Counted from the stretch's first letter, positions 40,799 through 50,180 are shown. The stretch is DNA of 64,000 bases from Nicoliella spurrieriana (GCF_023380205.1 NZ_CP093361.1:1516172-1580171), one strand, 5' to 3'. The notes: generated by a model not told the origin, from the letters alone. Program-made: numbers and translations.

Positions 40799-41356
40799 CT
40801 AATCAACTACTTTTGCCCCTAAACAATTCTGAAAATGATTCAAAGCCCATTGCTGTGCAGCATCAGATAGGGTCGCAACACAGGAACGGTGAATTACTAA
40901 CTGATAACCCTTGTTATATGCATCCACTGCCGTATGCAAAACACAAATGTCGGTGCACACCCCCGTTAAATGAAGGGTGTCAACATGGCGCTCCCGCAAC
41001 CGAATATCTAAGTCCGTCCCGGCAAATGAGCTATAGCGGGTCTTATCAAATAATCTGACCCGTTCGTTAGCCTGATTAGTTTGATACCAAGAATTGACCT
41101 GCCCAAACAACTCGCGTCCCCATGAATTCCGTACATTATGCGGTGGGTAAAGCTTCGTTTCTGGATGGTATTGATCATTTGGCCGATGGACATCGGTCGG
41201 TAGGTACACAAAAGCACCCTGCCTTAGCATTTGGGTAGCTAGGTTAGTAATTGAAGGAGCTAATTGTTGGGCTGCTTTACCACAGGTCAATGCCCCGTGG
41301 TCAGCAACAAAATCATTTGTGTAATCGATAATCAATAACGCTTCGTTTGATTTCAT
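40799..41356 (-). CDS. Nicotinamidase / isochorismatase-family hydrolase
   Basis: 185 residues. Catalytic triad of the family: Asp in LIIDYTNDF, Lys in DKTRYSSFAGTDL, and Cys in HLTGVCTDICVLHT. The likely reaction is nicotinamide to nicotinate in NAD salvage. The frame opens at GTG 41371 inside the ccpA stop, but ATG 41356 (MKSNEALL) is nine bases from GAGG and is preferred. Probably co-transcribed with ccpA. Confidence 0.85.
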   Translation of the reverse strand: MKSNEALLIIDYTNDFVADHGALTCGKAAQQLAPSITNLATQMLRQGAFVYLPTDVHRPNDQYHPETKLYPPHNVRNSWGRELFGQVNSWYQTNQANERVRLFDKTRYSSFAGTDLDIRLRERHVDTLHLTGVCTDICVLHTAVDAYNKGYQLVIHRSCVATLSDAAQQWALNHFQNCLGAKVVD

Positions 41357-41370
41357 TCTCATCATCCTCA

Positions 41371-42372
41371 CTAGTTAGTCGAATTCCGGTTAATAATTTG
41401 ATGGGCCAACACGACGTTTTTATTTGCAACGACATCATGATCCATCAACTTAGTTAATAGCCGCATTGCTACGGCTCCAATATCGTAGAGTGGCTGGTCA
41501 ATTGATGATAATTCTGGTCTCACCACCCGGGTGAACTTCGTATTGTTCCCCGTAATCAGTTGAAAAGCAGTCGGGACGTTAACTGAGGCATCGGTAAGCC
41601 CGTTTAAAATCCCAGCAGCTAATTCATCGTCACTGACAAAGGCCCCCTGAATCCCGTTTTGAATTAAACGGGGAGCTAAATCATAACCATCTTGATAACT
41701 TTCACTGGTTTCAAATAATAAATGCTCATCAAATTCCACTTGCTTTTTTAAAAGGGCATCACGATAACCAGCAAGCCTGTATTCCCGGTTAATTGAATAC
41801 TTCAAGGCACCACAAACCAAACCGACTTTTTGACACCCGTTGTTCAACAGCTGACTAACTGCCTCATCAGTCGCAGCTCGATAATCAATATTAACGCTAG
41901 GTTCTACTGGATCCTTACTAGTCGTTCCTGCTAATACTACCGGCACCTTTGCATCATTGAAGGCCTTCCGCAGATTAGTCGTAACATCACGCCCCATGAA
42001 TACAATTCCATCAACCTGCTTAGCTAATAGTGAATTGAACACCCGACATTCCTTTTCAGTGTTTCCATCGGAACTAGCCAAAATAATATTATATTTATAC
42101 ATTTCAGCAATATCGTTAATTCCACGAGCCAATTCTGAAAAATATATATTAGTAACATCTGGAATAATGACCCCCACCGTAGTGGTTTTTTTACTGGCCA
42201 ATCCCCTAGCTACTGCATTAGGGTGATAATTTAAGTCCTTAATAACCCTTAACACTTTATTGCGGGTGTTTTGACGTACATTGCTATTTCCGTTTACCAC
42301 CCTTGAAACAGTTGCCATTGAAACGTGGGCTTCTCTGGCAACGTCATATATGGTAACCGTTTGTTTTTCCAT
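41371..42372 (-). CDS. ccpA: Catabolite control protein A (LacI/GalR family)
   Basis: 333 residues with an N-terminal LacI helix-turn-helix (VTIYDVAREAHVSMATVSRV, about 6-25), the hinge NYHPNAVARGLASKKT, and a ribose-binding-protein-like effector domain (TTVGVIIPDVTNIYFSELARG). Closest to CcpA, which with HPr-Ser-P represses or activates carbon catabolite genes at cre sites. A cre-like site lies in its own promoter. The call as CcpA rather than another LacI member rests on the N-terminus. Confidence 0.88.
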   Translation of the reverse strand: MEKQTVTIYDVAREAHVSMATVSRVVNGNSNVRQNTRNKVLRVIKDLNYHPNAVARGLASKKTTTVGVIIPDVTNIYFSELARGINDIAEMYKYNIILASSDGNTEKECRVFNSLLAKQVDGIVFMGRDVTTNLRKAFNDAKVPVVLAGTTSKDPVEPSVNIDYRAATDEAVSQLLNNGCQKVGLVCGALKYSINREYRLAGYRDALLKKQVEFDEHLLFETSESYQDGYDLAPRLIQNGIQGAFVSDDELAAGILNGLTDASVNVPTAFQLITGNNTKFTRVVRPELSSIDQPLYDIGAVAMRLLTKLMDHDVVANKNVVLAHQIINRNSTN

Positions 42373-42395
42373 GAAATGGCCTTCCTTTACATTAA

Positions 42396-42448
42396 ATAAT
42401 AGCGCTTACATTACTATTTAATATAACAAACATCGAAGGTTCAATCAA
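42396..42448 (-). promoter_or_regulatory. ccpA promoter with cre-like operator
   Basis: TTGATT (42443-42448), 17 bp, TATATT (42420-42425) on the minus strand. At 42396-42409 lies TAATAGCGCTTACA, which differs from the cre consensus TGWNANCGNTNWCA at one position and begins just downstream of the start point. This suggests autoregulation by CcpA. Confidence 0.65.
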
Positions 42449-42473
42449 TTTTTACAACCAACTATTTGTAAAT

Positions 42474-42511
42474 AAAAAAGCCCACCACGGTTAAGTGGTA
42501 AGCTTCGCAAA
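42474..42511 (-). terminator. Terminator of the YtxH-like gene
   Basis: AAGCTTACCAC pairs with GTGGTGGGCTT (two G-U pairs) and is followed by a T-run on the minus strand. Confidence 0.8.
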
Positions 42512-42525
42512 CTAAGTATCAGTTA

Positions 42526-43005
42526 TTATTTTGAAGTCCCGTTCGGGTAGAATGTTTCGACCTTTTTGTCATTTTTAAAAACGTCGTCGGCATTCACAAC
42601 AATATCATCCTGTGCATCCTCAGATGTATTATTCAATTCATCACGAAGGCGATCAGCTGCGGTATGGAATTGAGTAGTATTACTTTCATCATTATCGTCA
42701 TCACTATTTTCTTTGAATCGATCGTTAATTTTTTCACCAGCTGAATTAACTGCTTGTTTTGCATTGTCAGTCAATTCACCAGTTTTTTGGTTAACTTTTT
42801 GCCGCGCGTCTGAAATGGCATCATTTGCGTAGAATGCATAGTCAACCGCACGGTCTTTTAAATCATGAGCTGTGTTGTTAACCTTAGTAATGATTTCCTT
42901 TTGTTTTGCTGAATCCAGGCGCTTAAATGCAAAATAAGCTGCAGCACCAGTTAATCCAACGAATAAACCAAATCCAAATCCTGCTTTTTTACTCATAACG
43001 AACAC
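42526..43005 (-). CDS. YtxH-domain general-stress-like membrane protein
   Basis: 159 residues. One N-terminal helix (GFGFGLFVGLTGAAAYFAFK, about 9-28) is followed by a charged helical region with KVNQKTGELTDNAKQAVNSA-type repeats and an acidic tail. This is the architecture of YtxH family proteins. Function unknown. Downstream of the DUF948 gene by 12 bp and probably one operon. Confidence 0.75.
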   Translation of the reverse strand: MFVMSKKAGFGFGLFVGLTGAAAYFAFKRLDSAKQKEIITKVNNTAHDLKDRAVDYAFYANDAISDARQKVNQKTGELTDNAKQAVNSAGEKINDRFKENSDDDNDESNTTQFHTAADRLRDELNNTSEDAQDDIVVNADDVFKNDKKVETFYPNGTSK

Positions 43006-43017
43006 CTCTAAAATTGA

Positions 43018-43413
43018 TTATTTTTTATTCTTATTTTTCTTCTTGCTGTTACCAAAGATAGAAGCACCAGCTAAGCTCATTAACTTAGTGCCAAAGCCCA
43101 TCTTACCGCCATTCTTGACCCGGCCAGTAAGATTCTTAGTAGAATCATTTAATTCTGACACACTAACTCCCAAGTCTGCCGCTGCTTGGAACACTGGATC
43201 AATCGTATTGACCTTATCATTTAAATCCTTAAGCATTGAGTTAGAACTTGCTAAAACTTTTTCAGTTTGACTAGCGAGAACATCAACATCATCAGTAATT
43301 GACTTTAAGCTTTGGTTAACCTCGTTTAAAGTCGTTACTAGCTTTAATAAGAATACTCCGATAAAGATTACTAATAGCAGAAAAGCTAAGGCAGCAATAA
43401 TCCCTGCAGTCAT
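43018..43413 (-). CDS. DUF948 family membrane-anchored protein
   Basis: 131 residues: one N-terminal helix (GIIAALAFLLLVIFIGVFLL) and a coiled-coil-like region (LNEVNQSLKSITDDVDVLAS, LASSNSMLKDLNDKVNTIDP), then a basic Lys/Asn tail. Typical of DUF948, usually paired with a YtxH gene as here. Function unknown. Confidence 0.8.
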   Translation of the reverse strand: MTAGIIAALAFLLLVIFIGVFLLKLVTTLNEVNQSLKSITDDVDVLASQTEKVLASSNSMLKDLNDKVNTIDPVFQAAADLGVSVSELNDSTKNLTGRVKNGGKMGFGTKLMSLAGASIFGNSKKKNKNKK

Positions 43414-43554
43414 CTAAATTCCTCCCCCCAATTGATTATTAAACCTACTGTTAAGAATATCATTTTCAATAATGTTTGACAATTAAAGTTAATTACTAAT
43501 TATTATTGTTAAACTATGTTAAAATACGTTTATTATATCGAGGGGGAATTAATA

Positions 43555-44442
43555 ATGCTTATCGCAGAATCTGTGATCACTAAAAATAGTTCATTCATTC
43601 AAAAGTACTTAGCAACGTTCAAGTGGGATAAAATTTTAAATGATTTCACTAGCGCCGCCTTTTCTGTGATTGTAATTTCAATCTTTTTTATCATCATTAG
43701 TCGGGTTGGTAAATTCTTTATCAACAAGGCGTTCAAGCAATATGCTAAAAGCAACAACACCAATAATTCGGCTAAGCGCATCAACACGCTGCATGTCGTC
43801 TCCAATAATTCATTCCAATATGGATTAGTATTTTTTTGGATCTACTCGGTCCTTTCAGAAGTAGGCGTCCCAATCGGTACCCTGCTTGCCAGTGCCAGTA
43901 TCTTCAGTGTTGCCATCGGGATTGGAGCACAGGGATTGGTTACGGATATTGTAACCGGCTTTTTAATTTTATTTGAAAAGCAAATTGATGTTGGTGAATA
44001 CGTTACCATTACCATGACGACCGGGACCCAAATTGAAGGAACCGTTACCGGAGTGGCATTGCGGACGACTGAATTAACCAGTTTTACGGGTTACGTTAAC
44101 TACATTCCTAACCGCCAACTAGCTGCGATCACGAACCGAAACCGTAGTGAGACCAGAGCGATCATTCAGATCCGTATTAATGGGAACACCCCAGTTGATA
44201 AAACCATCGGGGTTATTAATAAGGTTAATGCTGAAAACGTTAAAAAGTATCCAGATATTATCGCTGCACCAGATGTTTGGGGTGCATTCAATACTCCTGA
44301 TGGTAACCTTGCCATTCAAGTTAATATTGAAACTAAGAACGGTCAACAACTATACATTCAACACCAATTCTTAGGTCTCTACCTAGATGCCATCTCAGAT
44401 GCCGGAATCGAATTACCAAAGAGCCCGGTTGTGTTGAACTAA
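43555..44442 (+). CDS. Small-conductance mechanosensitive channel (MscS family)
   Basis: 295 residues. After an N-terminal helix come two more hydrophobic helices and the pore region FSVAIGIGAQGLVTDIVTGF, followed by the MscS beta domain (QIDVGEYVTITMTTGTQIEG, VALRTTELTSFTGYVNYIPN). Osmotic release valve. The frame opens at 43516, but GAGGGGG lies just before ATG 43555. Second mechanosensitive channel in the window after MscL. Confidence 0.92.
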   Translation: MLIAESVITKNSSFIQKYLATFKWDKILNDFTSAAFSVIVISIFFIIISRVGKFFINKAFKQYAKSNNTNNSAKRINTLHVVSNNSFQYGLVFFWIYSVLSEVGVPIGTLLASASIFSVAIGIGAQGLVTDIVTGFLILFEKQIDVGEYVTITMTTGTQIEGTVTGVALRTTELTSFTGYVNYIPNRQLAAITNRNRSETRAIIQIRINGNTPVDKTIGVINKVNAENVKKYPDIIAAPDVWGAFNTPDGNLAIQVNIETKNGQQLYIQHQFLGLYLDAISDAGIELPKSPVVLN

Positions 44443-44447
44443 TTAAT

Positions 44448-44493
44448 GACCAAATAAAAAAGACGAATTTAAATTCGTCTTTTTTATTTGGTC
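44448..44493. terminator. 46-bp perfect palindrome, terminator of mscS and rdgB
   Basis: 23 bases from GACCAAATAAAAAAGACG are followed immediately by their exact reverse complement; centre between 44470 and 44471, no mismatch. The rdgB stop TAA lies inside it. Works in both directions. Confidence 0.9.
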
Positions 44494-45080
44494 TGATTCC
44501 ACCACTCATCAATTTTAGCAAGTAACTGGCGAGTGGCGCGCCCCCGATGGCTAATTGAATTCTTCTGTTCATCGGTCATTTCACCCATCGTTAACTTAAA
44601 CTTCGGAACGTAAAATAACGGATCATAACCAAAGCCGCTGGTTCCACGCGGTGCATCTAAAATTTCACCATGAATATCCCCGTTCACAACCAGTTTAGCC
44701 CCACTGGGCTTTAGTAGTACCAGGCACGTCCTAAAAATAGCTGAACGGTCATTTTGCCCCACTAAATTAGCTAATAGTTTTTGGTTATTTGCTAAATCAT
44801 CATGATCGCCAGCATACCGTGCTGAATGGACTCCGGGAGCCCCATTTAAGGCGGCAACCTGTAATCCTGAATCATCAGCAAGCGCAGCTAGCCCAGTTGC
44901 ATCCACCACTGCACGGGCTTTAATGGTCGCATTTTGTTCAAATGTTGCTCCGTTTTCGTTAATTGAACCCACTTCCGGAAAATCGGCCAGTGTTTTGACA
45001 TTGAATCCGTGTGGTTCCAACATTTCTCGAAATTCACGAGCCTTATTAGGGTTGTTCGTCGCAATAATTAAATCAGTCAT
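44484..45080 (-). CDS. rdgB: dITP/XTP pyrophosphatase (RdgB/HAM1 family)
   Basis: 198 residues. Removes non-canonical purine nucleotides. Motifs: IIATNNPNKAREF, LADDSGLQVAAL, GFGYDPLFYVP and SHRGRATRQLL. Start ATG 45080 (MTDLII) is chosen because GGAGTGA precedes it; the frame itself opens three codons earlier. It follows murI by five bases, as in most lactobacilli. Confidence 0.94.
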   Translation of the reverse strand: MTDLIIATNNPNKAREFREMLEPHGFNVKTLADFPEVGSINENGATFEQNATIKARAVVDATGLAALADDSGLQVAALNGAPGVHSARYAGDHDDLANNQKLLANLVGQNDRSAIFRTCLVLLKPSGAKLVVNGDIHGEILDAPRGTSGFGYDPLFYVPKFKLTMGEMTDEQKNSISHRGRATRQLLAKIDEWWNQTK

Positions 45081-45085
45081 TAAAA

Positions 45086-45895
45086 TCACTCCAATTCTGA
45101 AAGGTCGACATGGCAGGCGTCAATTTTCATTTGTAACCAATCCTCAGCAATGGTTACGAATTTAGCCACCGCACCGGTCGTATAGAACCGATAGGTCGCT
45201 TGATGATCATTAGGGGCCATTAAATCCGCATGTTTTAGGCCGTCAACTACCTGCTCACAAACGGCAATGCCGGGATCCACCAATCGAATCCGAGGCCCCA
45301 CCGCATTTTGAATCAATTTTCGCATAATGGGGTAGTGGGTACACCCCATTATCAACGTATCAATGCCATGAGCTAGCATCGGCTTAACATCGACATCAAC
45401 AATCTTTTGATCTTCAGGCCGATGGTATTCACCATCCTCGACCATTGGAATAAACCGTGGACACCCGAGACTAAAAACAGTGGTCTTTGGATCAAGCCGT
45501 TTCAACTCCCGTTCGTAAGCATGGCTATTAACGGTCCCATTGGTTGCAATTACACCCACCCGATGGTTAAGCGTCGTGTTGATTGCTAATTTACTACCCG
45601 GATCGATTACGCCAATTACCGGGATTGGCAACTCACGAGCTAACAGTGGTAGTGCCTGGGCAGATGCAGTATTGCACGCCACCACTAATAATTTAATCTC
45701 TCGTTTCAATAGAAAACGGGCAACCTGGGTTGCATAGGTTTGAATTTGTGCTTGGCTTTTTTCGCCGTATGGTAATCTGGCTTCGTCACCGAAGTAAACA
45801 ATTGACTCGTTCGGCAGCTTCTTGATAACAGCTTTGGCAACCGTCAGGCCACCGACTCCAGAATCCATGAATCCAATCGGTTGTGAATTCATCAT
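45086..45895 (-). CDS. murI: Glutamate racemase
   Basis: Makes D-glutamate for peptidoglycan. 269 residues. Catalytic Cys in VVACNTASA and in MGCTHYP, and the phosphate-type N-terminus IGFMDSGVGGLTVAKAV with the acidic Asp. Two ATG codons at 45895 and 45892 both follow AGAGGG; the second fits spacing better. Confidence 0.95.
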   Translation of the reverse strand: MMNSQPIGFMDSGVGGLTVAKAVIKKLPNESIVYFGDEARLPYGEKSQAQIQTYATQVARFLLKREIKLLVVACNTASAQALPLLARELPIPVIGVIDPGSKLAINTTLNHRVGVIATNGTVNSHAYERELKRLDPKTTVFSLGCPRFIPMVEDGEYHRPEDQKIVDVDVKPMLAHGIDTLIMGCTHYPIMRKLIQNAVGPRIRLVDPGIAVCEQVVDGLKHADLMAPNDHQATYRFYTTGAVAKFVTIAEDWLQMKIDACHVDLSELE

Positions 45896-46046
45896 TGGTC
45901 CCTCTTTCGCATATTATGAAACTTAATTATCTAACATTTTCTACCAACCTTCAAGGTATAAGATAATGTAAAGGGGTCGCAAAAATTGTTTTAGTAAGTG
46001 TATAATAGTGATTATAAATGAAAAAGAATTGAGGTTGAGAACGGAT

Positions 46047-46622
46047 ATGAATCAAGAATTATATCAAAAATTCATTACTAATCCGGAAATTAAACAAAAT
46101 TGGCCAGCAGCACTCCTCCGTGATGGAGTAATTTCCGACCTGCTAGGTGAGGATATCCATAGTATTCTTTACTGGGCTGGCAAATCCATGGCTAGAAAAT
46201 ACGCCACCACTAATCCAGCGGACCTAATTACCTTCTTTGAGCAAAGTGGGCTAGGCCATCTAACCATCCAAAGTGAAAATAAGACTGCTATCGAATGGCT
46301 CATTGACGGCCCCATCGTCAACGCCCGCCTTGCTGTTAATGCGGACGCGGACTTTATGTTCGAGGCCGGCCTACTTGCCCAATCAGTAGAACAACAACGC
46401 GGCCTCATTTCAGAAGCCGAACTAAATAAAAAAAGCGTTAAAAAGGGGAGCGTAGTCATTACCGTCCATATCGACCCCAAAAATACGACCGATGAATTTG
46501 AAACGGTTGCTCCATTTTCCGTTATCTCGAACCGCAAAGAACAACCCGTTGAACAAGAACCAATGCCAAATCAACCCACTAACGAAGCGGTTGATCAACA
46601 TCAAGATCAAAAAACCAAATAA
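46047..46622 (+). CDS. YslB family protein (DUF2507)
   Basis: 191 residues from ATG 46047 (MNQELYQKF). The conserved core of YslB is visible: LGEDIHSILYWAGKSMARKY, and the later FMFEAGLLAQSVEQQRG. YslB is of unknown function, with a haem-NO-binding-like (V4R) fold reported for the family. The frame is open from GTG 46008, but that lies within the promoter -10 (TATAAT at 46001-46006). The C-terminus is Gln/Asp-rich. Confidence 0.82.
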   Translation: MNQELYQKFITNPEIKQNWPAALLRDGVISDLLGEDIHSILYWAGKSMARKYATTNPADLITFFEQSGLGHLTIQSENKTAIEWLIDGPIVNARLAVNADADFMFEAGLLAQSVEQQRGLISEAELNKKSVKKGSVVITVHIDPKNTTDEFETVAPFSVISNRKEQPVEQEPMPNQPTNEAVDQHQDQKTK

Positions 46623-46662
46623 AAAATCACGACCACACAGTCGTGATTTTTTATTTGGTTTT
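46611..46662. terminator. Bidirectional terminator, yslB-like / trxA
   Basis: 23-bp perfect stem with a six-base loop CACACA between yslB-like and trxA. The outer part AAAACCAAATAAAAAA is shared with the palindrome at 44448. Confidence 0.9.
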
Positions 46663-46664
46663 AA

Positions 46665-46979
46665 TTAGTTAACGTATTGATCCAATATCTTTGCTAATTG
46701 TTCCTTACTGTGGTAACCCACAATACTATCTACAACCTTACCATCCTTTTTAACTAGCAAGGTTGGAATACTCATAATCCCAAACTTTTGGGGAGTGGCT
46801 TGATTTTGGTCAACATCCATCTTATTGAACGTTACCTTATCACCCATCTCTTCTGATAATTGATCAACAACTGGTGATTGCATCCGGCATGGACCACACC
46901 AAGTGGCCCAGAAATCAGTCAAGGTAACACCCTTTGAAGTATCTTGTTCAAATGTTTTATCAGTAGTTTCAGTAACCAT
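46665..46979 (-). CDS. trxA: Thioredoxin
   Basis: 104 residues from ATG 46979. Active site WCGPC with Cys28 and Cys31, and conserved cis-Pro in MSIPTLLVKKDG. AGGAGGGATTT precedes the ATG; the upstream extension of the frame overlaps the mutS2 end and is rejected. General dithiol reductant. Confidence 0.96.
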   Translation of the reverse strand: MVTETTDKTFEQDTSKGVTLTDFWATWCGPCRMQSPVVDQLSEEMGDKVTFNKMDVDQNQATPQKFGIMSIPTLLVKKDGKVVDSIVGYHSKEQLAKILDQYVN

Positions 46980-47055
46980 ATAAATCCCTCCTAAATTAAT
47001 TCTTTTTAATAGTTTAACACGCATTATTTTAAAATCAATCAAAACGCATTGTACA

Positions 47056-49419
47056 CTATTTAAATTTAACAACGGTCGCCCCATCACCACCAGCATTGGC
47101 TGGCGAGTAACCAAAGCTCTTTACCCGTCGATTTCGTTTCAAGTAGTCAGTAACACCCTTTCGTAGGGCTCCGGTCCCCTTCCCATGAATAATGGTTACG
47201 GACGGGTACCCAGCTAGTAAAGCAGCATCAATGTAGCGGTCAACCTCGTGCATTGCCTCATCGTAACGATGGCCACGTAAATCAAGGGTCGATGACATCC
47301 CAGAAGAACTAGTCCGCCGTACCGCACTATACTGCCGCTTGGGTGCTTGCTTAGGCTGATTCAGCTTTTCTAAATCGGATTCTTCAATCTTCATCCGCAG
47401 AATCCCAATTTGAACTTCCCAACTCTGCTTGCCGACCTTATCAACTAATACCCCTGGTTGTCCGTATGATTTCACCATCACATCATCACCCTTGTGGAAA
47501 TCATGCTTAGCTTTTTCACGCTTCAAGACCCGGTTGTTGGATAGATTAAGATCCTTATGCAGTGCATTTAACTGCCCCTTTGCATCCATTAGTTCATTTT
47601 CCTTTACTGCCGATTCAGAAAGGTGTTTTTGCTTTTCATGCAGATCAGCAATGATTTTATCAGCCCGGCGTTTGGACTTGGCAACAATTTCGTTGGCACG
47701 TTCCTTTGCATTTTGAGTCAGTCGTTCCCGCTGCTTTTCGTACTGGCTAAACTTCTCAGTCAATTCGGCATGCAACTTAGTAGCCGCATTTAATTGACTC
47801 CGTAGATAGTCAGCATCCTCCCTTGCCCGACGGGTTTGATCTGCCAGTTGTTTAATCATATTATTGATTTCTTGACTACTGGTATCTGAAAACGAGCGCG
47901 CTTCTTGAATCACGCTAGCTTCCATCCCAAGCCGCTCAGCGATATTAAGTCCATTACTTTGGCCAGGCACCCCGACCAAGAGGTGGTAGGTTGGTTTTAA
48001 CGTATCAATGTCAAATTCCATTGAGGCATTAATTGTCTTGGGGCGATTGTACGCATATGCCTTTAATTCTGGATAGTGGGTCGTAGCAATCACTTCACTA
48101 TCAACTGATCCAATTTTATCTAAAATCGCGATTGCAAGGGCAGCTCCCTCCTTGGGATCAGTCCCAGCACCCACTTCATCCAATAGTACCAAGCTATTCG
48201 CAGTAATTCGTTTCAAAATCCTGATGATGTTATCCATGTGCGATGAAAAGGTACTCAGATTATTTTCAATCGATTGTGCATCCCCAATATCAGCGAAAAT
48301 ATCGTCAAATACACCGACTTGACTGCCCTCGTTAACTGGAATGAACAACCCTGATTGGGCCATTAGCTGTAATAAGCCCACCGTCTTAATCGTAATGGTT
48401 TTCCCACCCGTATTCGGACCGGTCACCACGATTGCACGGTATTCAGCACCCAGGGTAATCGTATTCCCCACTACCTTGTGGGGATCAATCAATGGGTGTC
48501 GAGCGTTCTTCAAGTGCAGGTGATTAGCACGCGACAGCTTGGGCAACGTTGCTTTAATTTTTTTAGCGTACTGGGCCTTCGCGTTGATTAAATCCAGGTG
48601 GCCAATGATTTTCGCATTGGTGATAATTTCATCCTGGTACGGCGCCACCATTGCTGATAACTCCGCAAGGATTTTAATTTCCTCATGGCGAGCGGCTAAT
48701 TGATCACGACGAAGTTGGTTGTTTAATTCCACCACTGCGGCAGGTTCAATGTACAGGGTCTGTCCAGATGCACTTTGGTCATGAACGATTCCGCCAAATT
48801 TTCCCTTTGCCTCAGCCTTTACTGGAATAACGTAACGGTCGTCACGAATGGTTATGATGGCCTCACTAAGAAACTTAGCCTGGTTACCACGTAAATACTT
48901 CCCCATCCGGTTACGAATCGTAGTCTCAGTCCGGGTAATCCGTTTTCTTAATCCATAGAGCTCCTCGGAAGCTGAATCTAATAATCGGCCATCCGGATTT
49001 AAAGAGTGCTGTAAGCGTTGCGTAATTTCCGGAATAATCGCAAAGGTTGTAATTAAATCATAGAGTTTTTGTAGCTCAACTTTATTGGCACGTAAATTAT
49101 CAAAAAAACTAACCATCCGGTTTACCGTGATTAATACCTGCATAATCTGAGCCAATTCGGTTCCGTTTAAACTAGCGTTGATTGTTAAGCGCTTCATGTA
49201 CGGACGAATGTCATTTAAAGTCACTAATGGCATTGATTTTTGTAATCTTAAAATATGGGCACCATCATCAGTTTCCAAAAGGGCCCGTTCAATTTGTTGC
49301 GGGTCACTGCTGGGGTTTAATTGACTGAGCTCGTGTCGGCCAGTGCTAGTTGATAGGTACCCATAGATTGCTTCTTTTATTTTATTGTACTCAAGGGTAT
49401 TAAGAACCTTTGAATTCAT
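47056..49419 (-). CDS. mutS2: Endonuclease MutS2
   Basis: 787 residues. Central MutS-type ATPase with Walker A GPNTGGKTITIKT (about 333-345) and the DEVGAGTDPKEGAAL motif, a coiled coil (about 520-640), then the KOW-like and the C-terminal Smr nuclease domain with LDLRGHRYDEAM and HGKGTGALRKGV. In related bacteria it acts on recombination intermediates or on stalled ribosomes. It lacks MutS mismatch-binding domain I. Confidence 0.95.
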   Translation of the reverse strand: MNSKVLNTLEYNKIKEAIYGYLSTSTGRHELSQLNPSSDPQQIERALLETDDGAHILRLQKSMPLVTLNDIRPYMKRLTINASLNGTELAQIMQVLITVNRMVSFFDNLRANKVELQKLYDLITTFAIIPEITQRLQHSLNPDGRLLDSASEELYGLRKRITRTETTIRNRMGKYLRGNQAKFLSEAIITIRDDRYVIPVKAEAKGKFGGIVHDQSASGQTLYIEPAAVVELNNQLRRDQLAARHEEIKILAELSAMVAPYQDEIITNAKIIGHLDLINAKAQYAKKIKATLPKLSRANHLHLKNARHPLIDPHKVVGNTITLGAEYRAIVVTGPNTGGKTITIKTVGLLQLMAQSGLFIPVNEGSQVGVFDDIFADIGDAQSIENNLSTFSSHMDNIIRILKRITANSLVLLDEVGAGTDPKEGAALAIAILDKIGSVDSEVIATTHYPELKAYAYNRPKTINASMEFDIDTLKPTYHLLVGVPGQSNGLNIAERLGMEASVIQEARSFSDTSSQEINNMIKQLADQTRRAREDADYLRSQLNAATKLHAELTEKFSQYEKQRERLTQNAKERANEIVAKSKRRADKIIADLHEKQKHLSESAVKENELMDAKGQLNALHKDLNLSNNRVLKREKAKHDFHKGDDVMVKSYGQPGVLVDKVGKQSWEVQIGILRMKIEESDLEKLNQPKQAPKRQYSAVRRTSSSGMSSTLDLRGHRYDEAMHEVDRYIDAALLAGYPSVTIIHGKGTGALRKGVTDYLKRNRRVKSFGYSPANAGGDGATVVKFK

Positions 49420-49431
49420 AATTCCATCCCC

Positions 49432-49917
49432 CTAATTAGAATGTAACCACTTATCAATTGCATTGTGGGTAATTGTTGGTGTTTGGTTAACGATCATTTG
49501 AGCAACGGTCGAGTGGGCATATTGAGTTGCAAACCAATCGGCATTTTGTAATATCAAAAAATTCAGGCTAATCCAAATTAATCCATAGCACATTATAAAG
49601 CCCGCCACCCCACCTAAGAGGCCGTTAATTTGCTTCAAAATCGGTAGTTGCACAGCTGTCTTTAGAATCCGACCAATCCGCATGACTAATAAATAGCACA
49701 CTAAAAAGGTTGCAAAGAAGGCAATTGAACTAACAATTGCTGGACTAGCGCTCTGCAACAAGGTTAAAATCCAGTGCCTTGGGTACACTGAAAACTGCCA
49801 TGCAGCCCAAAACGAAATTACATAGCCTGCAATAATAACTAAGCTTGCCACTAAGCCACGGTGAAAACCAATCATCACACCGCAAAATAGTAAAATTAAA
49901 ATAATAATTGTTAACAT
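49432..49917 (-). CDS. CvpA family membrane protein
   Basis: 161 residues with about four hydrophobic helices and the conserved GFHRGLVASLV start and NGLLGGVAGFIMCYGLIWI segment. CvpA family is linked in some bacteria to colicin V production and envelope stress; function here unknown. Lies two bases after zapA and 12 bp before mutS2. Confidence 0.85.
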   Translation of the reverse strand: MLTIIILILLFCGVMIGFHRGLVASLVIIAGYVISFWAAWQFSVYPRHWILTLLQSASPAIVSSIAFFATFLVCYLLVMRIGRILKTAVQLPILKQINGLLGGVAGFIMCYGLIWISLNFLILQNADWFATQYAHSTVAQMIVNQTPTITHNAIDKWLHSN

Positions 49918-49919
49918 GA

Positions 49920-50180
49920 TTATTTTTTGGCTCCTGATTTTGAGTCCGTTTTTAGTTCATCTAATTCGCCCTGTAGTTTTAACTGATCAGAAATCGCATT
50001 AAATGCTAATAATACCATTGCATCTTCGTAGCTGACGCTAGCCGATAGTTGATTTAACTGGCTTAATTGCTTGTTCATTAAGTCAGTTACGGCATGCATA
50101 TGCTCCATCGAACTTTTGCCGACAAACGTATAGGTCCGGTTCCCAATTTTAGCTTTAAACCGCTTCTTGGTTTCACTCAT
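49920..50180 (-). CDS. zapA: Cell division protein ZapA
   Basis: 86 residues: RFKAKIGNRTYTFVGKSSME and a helix HMHAVTDLMNKQLSQLNQL typical of ZapA, which bundles FtsZ. Start with GGAGGG upstream. Starts the zapA-cvpA-mutS2-trxA transcript. Confidence 0.88.
   Translation of the reverse strand: MSETKKRFKAKIGNRTYTFVGKSSMEHMHAVTDLMNKQLSQLNQLSASVSYEDAMVLLAFNAISDQLKLQGELDELKTDSKSGAKK

Noticed and set aside
46980-47114. 45-residue N-terminal extension of thioredoxin
   Set aside because: It overlaps the mutS2 end out of frame and ATG 46979 has AGGAGG in front.
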